A stretch of DNA of 64,000 nucleotides, from contig VZSR01002364.1 of the NCBI GenBank assembly GCA_013398615.1, forward strand, positions 2,702,004-2,766,003. The letters are read 5' to 3'. A program made the translations under genes and the position numbers. The stretch comes from Brachypodius melanocephalos (taxonomy: Eukaryota > Chordata > Aves > Passeriformes > Pycnonotidae). Positions 24,151-36,190 of the stretch are shown here, piece by piece. The notes beneath the pieces were generated by a model. The model ran no database searches and was not told the origin of the DNA. It was given only the letters and a program-made list of their open reading frames with translations. How positions within the stretch are numbered: the first letter of the stretch is position 1; every line of letters begins with the position of its first letter.

Positions 24151-26581
24151 TAGTAAGCTCTCTATGACTGTTCCAGCTGCAGCATTTTTATTCCCAGAAA
24201 ATAGTCTTTTGTTCTTCAGTACCATCAACTCTTTAATAAATTCAGAAATAATACATGTTTTGAAAGTCATCAGAAAACTACAAAAAATGCCCACCGTCAG
24301 CTCAATTTTAGCTCAAACTTTTGCGTTCTGAAAAAGAAAAAAGAATTGAGTACCAATGCAATATTTTAACATAACAGAAGGACATAATGGGGATGACTGC
24401 TGCTACAATCATCCTTGTAAATCTCACTGCTTAAAAATAATTACCAAATTTTCAATGATAAGAGGGCCTTTAATATTTATGATAGGCTGTATGAAGATCC
24501 AGATCTCCAGGGGATCTTCATACCTTCCAAACCAGTAAGTTTTATCAGATAAAAAGCAAAAGCAGAACATTTATAAGATTGCAAAGAGTATTGCAATATA
24601 GTTTTGATAGTTTTTAAAGAAAAATTTGAATTTAAAACTTTAAACTGATGAGTATCACTAAGCATTCAGTTCTTGCAGGCTGCTAAATAAAAACCATTTA
24701 ATGTATCAGCTCTGACTCAAAAATTATGTATTTAACATATACATTTGCTTAGGTCAGCCAAAATTATGTAAATCAAACTCCGGTAGATTTAAATGTCCTA
24801 AAAGGTTTTTGTATTGGCTTCATCAAATCCACCTAAGATTGACCATTTTTATTAAATGTGTGAACTTATATATAGACTAGACTCAGATATCTTCATTTTC
24901 TCCTTGAAAGGACCATTTAAAGCCTTCCAAAATCAATGCTACTGAAACAAAATCAGAATTCTGCCATATTTCAAATATAAAAATGTTTATATTTTACTGA
25001 AACATTAAAAAGTGTCAAGAATTCATGTTTATCATATCAGACGTTATTGTGGATTATAAAGTACTACAGATTGTAATGTCTTGTTTCATTAGATGACAAT
25101 TTACAGGGCACTGAGTGTAATGAGTGTTGGGGGTTAGATTTGTTTCTTTTTTACTTATAGAATTTTTCCCATACAAGAGAGGCCCTGCCCCTCTCTACCA
25201 TACACCTGTCTTTCAAACCAAGACAATGAGTTATACTGTAAATACTCAGACATCTGCTTTGAAAAGTAAGCATTCTGCAAACATTTACTCTTTTGGTATG
25301 CTGCGTACATTCAAATAGTTTCAGCTTGACCAAACATTTGCTACTGCAAATAGAATAGTCAAGCTGCTTAAAGCATATTCAAGAAGCTGTGTTTTACACT
25401 ACTACTACTACTACTATTATTTTTCTATTAGGATTTGAATACTGCTCTCATACACCTAAAAAAATAGAATGGTCATGCCATTTTTGTTTATTTGCTGATG
25501 TTTACAATTCATGTTATAGCAAATGACTCAAAGTGGGTAAACAGAGACTAAATCTTTATTTAAGAAGCCTCTGGGCACAAATGGAACTGCATGACATCTT
25601 CTGGGGAGACTGGTCTCAGGCACTTCTGGAGCTTGGTCCAGTCCAGAAATGCTATTATGTTTTGCTAAGATAGTGAGCACACAAGACTCAGTGACTTGGC
25701 TCAGTCTTGTGTTGTGCCATCCATCCCCAGTGGCAAGGAAAGTATCACAAATAAATTATTTTTTAAGAGCTAGAACTTGTTATATAATTTCTAACTTGAG
25801 AACAGAAAAGTAACACTGAGTGGTTCCAGCAGAGTCAACCAATAATATGTTTCCTTTTTTTACCCCAGCAAATCTTTAAAGATACTGAGGACTTAAAAAT
25901 GCAAAGTGACATCTAAAGTATCTTGCTAGTAGGCTACACTTCACTGCCTTCAGCAAAATGAGCTGTCTGGTTCTGTAAGCACCTAACTTCATGAGACTTT
26001 CCTGGTGCCTTCAGCACTCTAGTCCAAGCTGACTTACGCTGACCCACTGCACTGCTGAGTAACTTACCCACTGAATCGTTTGCAGACTGAAGTATAACTA
26101 AATAGGAACAGGGTTAACAAGAACACATCTCAAAAGTACATCAGTTTCCCTTCCAGTGCCACGAGTGCTTAAAAAGGCTTAAAAACTCAAAAAAGTCTGC
26201 TGCACAAGCCCTTTTGTATTGTTGCATTTAATGAAACTTGTTTACCTCATGAGTCTGTAAATTTTATTTGTTTTTACTAAAAAGCAAGTTATTTCACTTG
26301 GCAGGGGCTACAAACTTTCAATTTTTTGCTGAAAAGACACATTTCAACAGAAATCAAGAGTATCTCAGAAACTAATAACAAAAATGTACTTTAACGTTCT
26401 TTTCAAATATTTATTACAATCTATAAACTCTATTCATCCAAAATGTATTCTGCCTGCAGTATCTGTAACAACAGCCACATTACCCCAAATTGTCAGTTAA
26501 ATAGCAGTAAGTCTAAAAACCCAAACAATCCCCACCCTCCTTACCACCAGGCACTTTTGCTATTGTCTAGAACCACAAAGT
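24151..26581. other. Unassigned non-coding stretch
   Basis: Downstream side of FIBIN. A short CTA trinucleotide run lies at 25398-25418. No gene or transposon recognised. Confidence 0.5.
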
Positions 26582-26587
26582 TTTATT
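26582..26587 (-). terminator. FIBIN: Candidate FIBIN polyadenylation signal (AATAAA)
   Basis: AATAAA on the minus strand, about 1.0 kb past the FIBIN stop codon, followed in the minus direction by a G/T-rich stretch (near 26535-26565, GGTGGTAAGGAGGGTGGGG on the minus strand). That is the expected layout of a 3' end, but no transcript evidence is available. Immediately upstream in the transcript, TAATAACTTAGCTAGCAAAA is duplicated in tandem (26587-26626). Confidence 0.4.
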
Positions 26588-27330
26588 AATAACTTAGCTA
26601 GCAAAATAATAACTTAGCTAGCAAAAGTACAAAGTACAAAGTCAAGTACAAGAAAAGTCAATGTGCTTGCACAGACAAAACCGTTTTGTCTGCTTTAGAA
26701 ACATGTTCCTGGCTCTCAAATCTGGGATCCAAAACTCTAATCACCACTAGGGCTCATTCTTTTTGCTAGAAAAATCTCCACCAGCATTCTCAGGATCTGA
26801 CATAAGCCTTTTTGACTGCTTCTTAGGGTTATGATAGCTTAGAGTCACAGATAAGCAAGCCTGAAGTACAAATCCTGCCAGAACAGTTTCCATCTTTCCA
26901 AACACAAATGAAAATCACAGCTCTATGCAGTGGAACAATGTTTAACGAGCATATAATACATATCATTAGAAAGGAAGTTAAGAGAGGGCCAGAGGTTTCA
27001 CCCTGAAGGACTAACAACAAAAGCAGTTTAAGTATTTGCTACACAGGAGGCTGGAAGCAGCTGGCCAGCACCTCACTTCAACTACACTTGCAGCAGGTGA
27101 GCCGCTGTAGAATGATAAAAAAGCAAACAACAGGGAATGAGAGATGAGAAAACTTACTCACTTCACAACAAAGATGAATGAAATAACAGAGGGTAGATTT
27201 TTGAATATGGGATATTAACTTAAACATACCTCGAACCTCCTGATTTATAGAATTGTGCTATTTGTTTAGAAGGTAAAATAAATAAGGTTTTTCCATGAAA
27301 AAAAAAAAAAGTATTTTGCTTGAGTTACTA

Positions 27331-27455
27331 TCCCTGGAAGTGTTCAGAAATGAATAAATGTGGCACTTCTCAATACGGTTTAGTGGGCTTGGTAATATTC
27401 AGCCAAAGGTTAGACTTGATGATCTCGGAGGCCTTTTCCGACCTTAAGACTTCTA
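27331..27455 (+). mobile_element. CR1 LINE 3' fragment, antisense in the FIBIN 3' UTR
   Basis: Sense CR1 phrases in order: AATGTGGCACTTCTCAATACG, GGTTTAGTGGGCTTGG, GGTTAGACTTGATGATCTCGG, GGCCTTTTCCGACCTTA. It ends about 150 bases below the FIBIN stop codon, so if the proposed polyA site is right it lies in the FIBIN mRNA in antisense orientation. Confidence 0.88.
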
Positions 27456-27604
27456 GGGTTTATCCAAGGAGGTGCTCCTTCCAGGCAGACGCTAGGGCTG
27501 TGTCTTCCGGGGAATGGGCGGTGGGGTTGGAGGTCTCTCTTGAAGCTGGTGGGGGGTCCGGGTTCAGCTGGGGCGGGGGCTCCGGCCGGGCAGGGAGTCC
27601 CGTC

Positions 27605-28225
27605 TCAGGAGCGGAGATAATCATTCTTGAGGCGACTGAGGCGGGCGCCGTGGCTGCGGACGGTGAGGGCCAGCAGGTCGTACTTGTCGCGCAGCCCGCT
27701 GGAGACGTGGCGGGTCTCGCGGAGCAGGGCGCGGGCGTGCAGCAGCAGCCCCAGGAAGCTGTCGCCCAGACGGAACTCCTCCCGGCCGCCCTGCTCCTGC
27801 CCCTGGCGGAATTTACCCTCCAGCTCGCTCAGCGAGCGGTCCGAGCTGGAGTAGGCGTCGCTGATCTGGGCGGACTCGCGGCGCAGGTAGGCACCGTAGC
27901 TCTCCTCCCCGTCCAGGTCGTAGGAGATGCTCCTGCCGATGCCCTCCAGCACCCGGCCCGCGTCCTCCACCTGCCGCCCCAACACCGTCAGCTCCTCCCG
28001 CAGGCTGAGCCCGCCGCCCGCCGCCGCGCCGCACCGCCGCTGCTCGCTCACCCGGAACAGCAGCTGGCACCGCTCGGGGTCGTCGTTCTCCTCATAGTCC
28101 CCATCAGGGACGAAGTAGTGGTGCAGGCTCCCGTTGGACATCTCGGGGTATAGCGGCCCCTCGAAGTACCCGTGGCAGAGGCTGCAGAGCCAGAACAGCC
28201 ACATCAGGCGCAGAGGGACCGGCAT
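27605..28225 (-). CDS. FIBIN: FIBIN, fin bud initiation factor homolog (complete, single exon)
   Basis: A 206-residue protein, near the usual length of about 210. A hydrophobic N-terminus (residues 1-19, LMWLFWLCSLCHG) fits a signal peptide, followed by YFEGPLYPEMSNGSLHHYFV, DYEENDDPERCQLLFRVSEQ, a predicted helical region around LTVLGRQVEDAGRVLEGI, and a C-terminus ending SHGARLSRLKNDYLRS; all match the vertebrate FIBIN family. SNGS gives one N-glycosylation site near residue 33. Two cysteines (CQLL, RRCG) remain in the mature part. The ATG at 28225 gives a family-like N-terminus, and a second ATG lies at 28204. The frame stays open upstream to 28555 but that part is GC-rich and lacks family similarity. 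FIBIN is a secreted factor linked to pectoral fin bud initiation in fish. It is intronless here as elsewhere and sits 5' of BBOX1 on the same strand, as in mammals. Confidence 0.97.
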   Translation of the reverse strand: MPVPLRLMWLFWLCSLCHGYFEGPLYPEMSNGSLHHYFVPDGDYEENDDPERCQLLFRVSEQRRCGAAAGGGLSLREELTVLGRQVEDAGRVLEGIGRSISYDLDGEESYGAYLRRESAQISDAYSSSDRSLSELEGKFRQGQEQGGREEFRLGDSFLGLLLHARALLRETRHVSSGLRDKYDLLALTVRSHGARLSRLKNDYLRS

Positions 28226-28545
28226 GCTGCGGCCGACGAGCAGCCTAGGGCCGCCCGTGCCGCATGGGTCTCCCCGGTGCCGACGCTGCGGGCCGCCCGG
28301 GCCGAGTACCTCAGCACGGCTGGAGAGCTGGCGGCGGTCTGCGGCCGGCTGCGCCGTGCCGCTCTTAAAAGCCGGCAGGCTCGCAGTGGGGGAAGCGGCC
28401 CCCGCGCCGCGCTGCGCCGCGCCAGGCAGGGCAGGGCCGGGCCGGGCCGGGCCGCCCCCCGCCCCGGGCACCGGCCACAGGGCCCCCGCGAGCACCGCCC
28501 CCCGCATCGCCCCCGCGGCGGTGTCAGACGCGGGGAGGGAGGGAT
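28226..28545 (-). promoter_or_regulatory. FIBIN: FIBIN promoter and 5' UTR, CpG island
   Basis: The whole FIBIN coding region and about 320 bases upstream form a dense CpG island (roughly 27600-28545). On the minus strand a TATA-like GGCTTTTAAGAGC lies at about 28362-28374, some 140 bases before the start codon, which would leave a 5' UTR of about 110 bases. The assignment of the TATA-like site is inference. Confidence 0.55.
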
Positions 28546-28559
28546 ACACGTACACCTTT

Positions 28560-31500
28560 CCCCTCTTAATAAAGAAAAGCCCCTAAACCTGAAGGTACTC
28601 AGCTCTGCTGCTCTTCCCCTTAGAAATGACTGCTTTGCTAACAGCCTGCTCTGTACAGCAGCTCAAACACAGGGCTTGGGACAGATGGGCTTCTCAAAGT
28701 TGCTCAAGGCCACATAGCTTGCTTGTCATTGACATAAAACTTGGATGGGAAAAAGATGCAGGATCAAGTATAAAGTGTAAAACAATAAACCTTGATAGGG
28801 TAAGATGGGAAAATGAAACACAATTTTTTTTAAAACAAAATATCTGATGTGTTCAGGAAAAATCCCATTACAGTGCATTCTATGGGGCTGACTTCATAAG
28901 AAGCATTTCTTTTTCATAATATATGATTTTTTTTTGGTGAATCTAGTAGCAGATTCAATTGTGGCACAGCTGAATTGTGCATGTAACTTTCAGAAGTCTG
29001 TCTACCATTTTTGAGTTGTTAAATCAAGGTGAGATCAAAAAAGAAAGGGTCTGTAAAGTTACCAATTCCTTTCACATAATTTTTTTTCCTCTTTCATGGG
29101 AAAAATCACCACCTAGCAAAGATTATACCAAATCCTGCAGTCATCCAGAGTTAAAACTCCTGCTCCTGTTTGTGAGAGATTTGCATGCAACAATATTTAT
29201 ATTGCCACTATAAAGTAAGTAAGTACTTTAACTATCATCTTGACACTTTTCTGCATGTTGTAAATGACTATGATGCTTACAGTTAATTTAGTTGGGAAAA
29301 TAAGCCAGATACTTGAGATGTATATCTGCTTTTTTCACTGTTATTCTGGGCATTGTAGATTAAAGGCTTATGGGGCTCAGGGGCATTTGAGTCAACCATT
29401 TCTTACGCTGCCATCATTTTCGACACCTATAATTCAAATGCAGTCTCAAGACCCTTCCCTCACATCAGCTTCATTTTGTAATCACAGAATATCCTGTCTC
29501 TGGGCATGTGTGAAGAAAATAGCTGCTGTAGAGACCAACTGCTCATCTCAGTTTCAAGTATACTGAGCTCCACAAGCTGCTCCCTTCTTTGCTGTTTCTT
29601 GAGAGGATTCAAGGAGGCATCTATTCCCATGTGTCTGGCAGGTTCCTGGGCTGTCAGTGATTAACTACATAGCCAGGCTCCTTAATGTGAGATGCATAGC
29701 TACTGAATGCAAGCTGTTACTTCTGTGTGGCCTTTAATATTTCATGATAACATGTGATATCAGTGTACCTAGGTATTGACTTCAGAGCCGACTGAAACAC
29801 TTTACATAAGTGCAGATGGTCATAAGACTAATGTCAAGAGACAAAAGCAAAAATAAACCAACCAGTCAGACAATCAACAGAAAACTAACCACAGACAGCA
29901 AGAGTAATAACTGAGGCCTTCACTTACTTGATTGATTTAAAGTAGTCTCTGCAAGTTCTGCAGTCATTTGAGATGACAAACACAGACACCTCAAGATGAG
30001 AAATATTTGCAGTGCCTAGGCAGCTTCTCTTTCCAGGCAACTTTCTGTTGAGAAGCCAGGCTAGACAAGTTGTTGTAACAGAAACACTCCATTCGTTTGG
30101 AAACATTTTAAATTTGTAATTAAGTTCACGAAACACTCATATAAATTGGCTGGATTAGGCTAAGGTACTGTGCTTCAGCTTTCTATAAAATGTTTAAATC
30201 TTATTCAACTGAGGCTATTTGGTATTTATGTTAGCCAACAGGGGCTCCTTGAAACAATTCTATTCCCAGGATGCTCTTGTTTCACCTCTGGTTTGGATTC
30301 CTCTTTTTTTGCTGCTTTCCATTCATTTCCACCCAGGCTCGTATTACTGACAATTAGCTGATTTGGCTGTTACTTGGGTTGTAGTGGACTCCTAATGTCT
30401 CCTCATGGAAGTACTGCACTGTAAATCACCCAGCTATAGCTTTGTCAGCATGGTTATGCTTTCACCAGTGCCACAGAGGGTAAAAAAACCCTCTAGCCTT
30501 AGTAAATATTTTGACTCTTTGTACATTTAGAGACTAAGATGTGTGTATGCTGTTCCCTGCTGCAGCTGCTGACTTTCTGCCACTGGTGTTTTCAATCAGG
30601 CATGCATTATCCAGGTTTAATTTAAATTTTATATCCAAATAGTCTCACCCCAATGAAAAGCAGACTTGAAAAGTCTACTTTTGAAGGAAGTCTGCAATTT
30701 GGGATCTGCAGTCTTAGTGACTCAGTGGGCATAGGTTTGGTAAAAACTGGAACTTGATGAAAGATACACAACAGCCTGATACAAGGCAATACCTATTATG
30801 GGTCAGGATTACAAAGCAACAGAATTCTAAGTTTTAACTGAAAAGCATCAAACAGTGGAAAAGATGAAGCCTCACACTGACAGAGCAAGACTGTGAATGA
30901 GTAGCCATTATTCATCCCAAAATCACACCTAAAAGACCAAAGTCTTAAGACTGCAATGAGATAATCTGAATGCCCTTAAACTGTCCATGAAACCATGTGC
31001 ATACAAATGAAAACTGGGGGGTTTTTTTTCTGAAAGACATGCACTGACAGTAACAATTACCTTTATCTATCAAGAACTGAGTTGAAGGGTCTGAAATTTT
31101 CATCACAGTTAACAGCAGCAGGAACACTACAGCAAAGGCTGAAGTAACAACATAAAAACCAGTCAGTGTAGAACTTAGTAAACTAATTTCTGGCAATAGC
31201 TGGAAGTTCAGAGGGCAATAAAACTGAAGGAAGACAGAATTTCTTGGCAATACCAGAAACCTGGGGTGCAGAGAACCAGGGAAGAGACCAAGCCATTTTT
31301 CTGCGGAATATTGCATTTTCTGCTGGGAATCCATAGGGATAGTTGCAGACATCAGATATCTGGGGAGCTTTAGGGATGCATCAAAGAAACAGATCTTCCT
31401 TGTGGCATGCTCCCATGAAGGTCCTCATTTAAATCCCGGCATTGTCAAAAGACTGGTTGATACCAGTATTTTATCCTCCATGCCTGCTCAAGTATTTAAA

Positions 31501-34500
31501 AGTTCTTTCTGTGTAAATGAGGAAAAAGTACAGGAAGCAAAAATAAAGCAGCATACTGGTACTGTTGTCTTACAAATACTTGACATTATATACTCTGCTG
31601 TGGTAAAGCCACTGTTTTTCCACTGAACAACATTAGTTTAAAGTAAGACGAAGGACTGTAGAATTTACTATGCATAACCTGCTTATGCAGCACCAAAATC
31701 AGCCTCCAGCCCAGAAATTGCCTATAAACTGATGGCAAATGCACAGCTCAGCACTGGATTTCATGTGACAGTTGTATACATCTTCTTCTGCAAACTATGC
31801 TTCATCTGTGGTTTTTGGCTGTAGTTGCTGTTTCAGTTGCAGATCATGGTAAACTTTGCAACATCAGAATGTTTCAGATGTAAATGGCCATTTATTTGGA
31901 AACAGAAATATGTTATATGGTCCTAAAGGCCCCACAGGCTTTAGAGTAGTCAAATGTTTTTTGACTACTCACTTCTGTTTTCCTGCTCTGAACTTTACTA
32001 TGGCTTTACATAAAGATACTTTGTTTAAAAATGAGACTAAAAAGTATGTGTATGTAATGTCTAATTGTATGGTGCAGTGCTAAATGCTCAAATGGCATCA
32101 AGTGAGGGGGGACGTGAAATAGTCCATGAAAGAGCAATGCCCAGGGTTTTTGTAGGAAAATTGCCATAAGAACATACCAGAATTTCTGTAGAGTGAAAAA
32201 AAAAGGTTTGGGGAATGAAGCTTTTATAATGCATTTAGGATTCGTTCAGTATAACTTTACAATACAGCAGAAATTCAGAATAAGTATGCTGAAGCACAAA
32301 CCATACTGAGTTTTCCAGGACCAAAAGCATATTTGGGGTTTCACTGAAATTTTGAATTTCTCAGGCATATTTAATTCAGAATTGGAACAGCTGACCAACA
32401 GATATCTCAAAAACAAATTAGTAAAGAAAACAACTTTTTTGTTAGCTTATTTAAGCTAACTGATTCTGATAACCCTTTTCTCATTCACAAACTTCAGGCT
32501 GAAACCACATCTGTGTCTGGGCACAGAATCCTCTGAGTCTGTTAACATTGGCCTGTCTTGGATAAGCAGTACAGAAAACAAAATTTCAAAAATACAAGTA
32601 TCTATAGAAAGATTGGTTATGAGGCTGAATGTGAATACAACTAATGGAAAAGGTCTGTCAGGCTGTTTGTCTTAGAAGAGTTTGCGATTAATATTGAACC
32701 TACTTCAGCTTTAGCCAACACCAAAATTACCTTGGCCTTGGTAAAAAAAAAATGGAAAAAGATTTTACCACAGCCTGTCTCTGTAGTGGGTGCTGGCTTA
32801 CTTTATGGAAATATAACTTCCTTAAAGCAGAAAACTGAGGCTATGCTCAATTTACTTTTATAAAGTGATGCGATGCATCTGGATGCTTCCTAAGAAGGGG
32901 AAATGTTAAAAGAGAGTTGAAGCAGGATAAATATATATATGTACTAGTATTTTAGTAGTGCAGTTTCTGCCTGTTAATGAAAAACCTTGAACGCAAAAAG
33001 GGATATTGCTAGCATCTCTTCAGCAAGGTTCCTGAAGTGGAAATAATAACACTTCCTCAGTGGAAATGAAAACACTTAAAAAACATCATTGCTGCCCAGC
33101 ACATGGAGAAGTTTTCCAATTACTGTAAATGTGGTTTGTTACAGAGACAGCATATCATGCTTTTAACATGTTGACTTGATTTTCAGTCCTTTCTGTGTTA
33201 TTTTTAATGTTCTCTGTAAGCATGAAAAGGCTGCATGTGGAAACACATACTTTGCAGTTGTTACAGAAACATAGTTCACTAATTATTCATAAAAAATGCT
33301 TTCTCCTTCCATCTAACCTGTTAGGAGTAAAATAAGATTTTAAAACCCCTAAAGTTTCTTTTTCCTTCTCTCCCTGTCTCATAAAATAGAGAAAGCTTAT
33401 AATCTGAAATGTCCTTCTCAGGCAGGGTCAGCAAGGAATTTAAATAAAAGCCTTGGAAGAAATCTAGAAGAGTCTGGTGAGGAAATGCTGATGTCATGTC
33501 CAAAGGGATTAATCCATTTATACAGTTTCTCAGGATTTATAGACCTGTGATCTAATGTATTCATTTGAGGCATGGTCTTGTGAACATAAATTTTCTGAAA
33601 GCTGGATTTCACCAGGTCTATTCTTTAGGTCCATTCTCCAACAATTTAAACACACTAAAGAATTTCCAGTTTTATCACCTTTATAAGGATGGTATTTTCT
33701 GATTTATACATGTAATCTTATATATTAAGATCAGGCATATGAATTCCTGAATAAAAGCTAGATCCTGACACATTTATACTGGCTAGTCATCAAAATTCCT
33801 CTTCTCACTAATGTTTTAAAGTCTTTGCTTGTGAATTTAAAGGGGGAGCCTACCTATTTAGGCTAACCAACTGCATGTAGTTTTATTAAACATGTCTCCA
33901 CAGAGGATTAGCCTTCCTGCCTGAGGTAAAACTGGAATACATGTAATAGTATCTTCTGTGCAGATAAAAGTAAGATGACATGGAAAAAGTAAAAAAAAAT
34001 CATAGGATTTAACTAGTTTAATCTCCTCTCAGCCATACCTTTTCAACTGTAGAGTAAAAAAAAATAACCCCTCATGCTTCTATAGTAAAATTCCCTTGTA
34101 TTCACAGATCTATTTTTAGGAGTTAAAAAAATGTCCTTTTTGTATCCTAACACATTCACTCAGATTTTTATTTTGTTTTTTTAACAGTGTATTAAACTTA
34201 AAACTAGTCATATGTTGTATGTGAGCAGCATAAACCCAGACATATGGTCTCAATTCAAATATACCAAAATCTGTGTTAAAAAAGACCCCCAAAACAAACC
34301 AAACCAAAAACCCCCAACATTCCCTTTAATAAACATTTTTATAAAATTCTACTTGAAAAGGCAGGTAAAGGAATTACTTACAGTCAGCTGTATATTTATT
34401 TTTGTGCAGTCATGATTGACTATTCCACAGGTTTTTAATGACTCAGTGCACACAGAGAACTCATTCAGCAGTCTGAACAGTGCGTTATTCTCCCATGCTT

Positions 34501-35492
34501 GAGGTTGGTGCAGAATGTCAATATGGAATTTATACCTCCTCCTACAATTTATGACTTTTATTTGGAATGGCATGGCTTAGGAATTGGCATTCAAAGTTAT
34601 TTCCTTGTGGCTCTGCAGATCCTTCGGCAGAGGATGCAATGGACGCTGGTGAAATTTGCCTCTGCAGCTTGACCTGGAGCCCCAGCATGATTGTTTGCCC
34701 TGACTGAACCACAGTGTGTGGAGTGCTTCTCAAAGCTGCAGGAACATGACCTGCCTGCTTCTGCATTTATCGTCAAGAAGCAAAGACCTATGATTTGCTT
34801 TAAAATTTGTGGGCTAGTTTAGGCTTAGGAAATAATACAGCTCTTCCAGCTTGGTTGCCTCGTATGCGAAAGCTCTATTTAGTGTCACTCACAACTAAGC
34901 TGTTTCAGTGTTTTTCTGTACTTTATCTTAAGGTCATAAGTATATGATAGTTAAAAAGTGTTATCTAATCTTCCACTTATCAGTTTGTTCAGGTTCTTTA
35001 ATTCCACTATGGTTTATGCTCCCAGAGACTGTGCCAGCTGGAAAACCTGTGCAAGCTTTCCCTAGGCAGTGTCTTTCCTGGGTGCTGGAAAGTCTGAGGA
35101 AGCAGTGCTGTAGTTCCTTGACAAATTTGGAAGGTTTTCCCACAAGATTAGATAGCTGATGCCTGAGTGTCAATATGTCAAAAGATCTCAGTGTCCAAAC
35201 CCACAGAAGTACACAGAAAAGCGGTTTTCCTCTAGTAACAGAATAAATGCTTCTATTTCACAGTAAGCAGCTCTGAAGGTGTTTAAACAATTCCCTATTC
35301 AGAGCTCTAAGAAGGTTCAGCAAAACCAAAGCAATGCTGTGACAAGTGTTTGAAATTAAAATTAAGAGGGTATATTCAAAAAGAAGAACTATCTGGAAGG
35401 CAGGACAGGATGGCCGATTCTCTCCACAAGAGTAGCCTGGAGTATACCTCTGTGGGTTAAATGGCTGCAACATGTGCTGTCTTTCGCACAGT
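28560..35492. other. Long non-coding stretch upstream of FIBIN
   Basis: No gene or clear transposon in about 7 kb, a notable contrast with the repeat-rich sequence beyond it. A 135-codon minus-strand frame (30945-31352) with one hydrophobic segment has no recognisable family. In other vertebrates the next gene on this side is SLC5A12; none of its exons was recognised here. Enhancers of FIBIN could lie in this interval, but nothing in the sequence marks them. Confidence 0.5.
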
Positions 35493-36190
35493 AGTCTGGG
35501 TTGGAGGGGACCTTTAAAGGTCATTTAGTCCAATCTCCCTGCAATGAGCAGGGACATCTTCAACTATATGGAGCTTCATCCAACCTGGGTTTGAATATTT
35601 TCAGGGATGGGGCATCCACCACCCCTCTGGGCAACTTGTGCCAGTCTTTCACCACTCTCATGGTAAAAAATGTCTTCCTTATATCTATTCTAAACATTCC
35701 CTCTTGTTGCAATAGGAAAGGACGAGGCAGGGTGAGGCCTGAGGTTAGCAGGAATATTCTCTGTTCTCTGTTCCTCAAATTGCTGACTCCAATATATACA
35801 ACTGTACAAAATCACAAGAGATTGGTTAAAGGTGTCACCACTTCTTCAATCTCTTTGGTGAACATCACGAACACTCAAGAAGTTCCTCCTGGAGGAGAAA
35901 AATGTAAACATCTCATTGTTTACAAGAGAAAGTGTGAGAACTCAGCTCCAAGTTCTATAAACATCAGAAGGCAAAGTAAAACATGCAAAATGAAGGGTGA
36001 CACCCTCTTTTAGTTTAAATCCATTATCTCTGGTCCTATTACAACAGACCTTGCCAAAAAGTCGGGCCCCATCTTTCTTGTAGCCCCTTTAGGTAGTGGA
36101 ACGTGCTCTAAGGTCCCAGAGCCTTCTCTTTTCCAGGATGAGCAACTTCTAGCCCCCTTGAGAGCAAATGGAGCCTGTCTACAACTACAG
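35493..36190 (-). mobile_element. CR1 LINE fragment split by a solo LTR
   Basis: Reversed CR1 3' UTR (GTTGGAGGGGACCTTTAAAGG, CCTCTGGGCAACTTGTGCCAG, TCTTCCTTATATCTATTCTAA) runs to 35704, and continues at 36003 with TTTTAGTTTAAATCCATTATC, CCTATTACAACAGACC and AGCCCCTTTAGGTAGTGGA. The two parts are adjacent in the CR1 consensus, so the 298-bp LTR between them is a later insertion. Confidence 0.92.
35705..36002 (-). mobile_element. Solo LTR inserted in CR1, 6-bp duplication CCCTCT
   Basis: 298 bp from TGTTGCAATAGG to AAGGGTGACA, with perfect CCCTCT copies at 35699-35704 and 36003-36008. It is the same family as 20879-21191 and shares its orientation. The empty-site CR1 sequence is contiguous on both sides, which independently confirms the ends. 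Confidence 0.95.

Noticed and set aside
27320..28717. Long plus-strand open frames across FIBIN
   Set aside because: Antisense shadows of the GC-rich FIBIN coding sequence and its CpG island.
30945..31352. 135-codon minus-strand ATG frame with one membrane-like segment
   Set aside because: No signal peptide, family motif or splice signals; the single hydrophobic run is not enough evidence for a gene.
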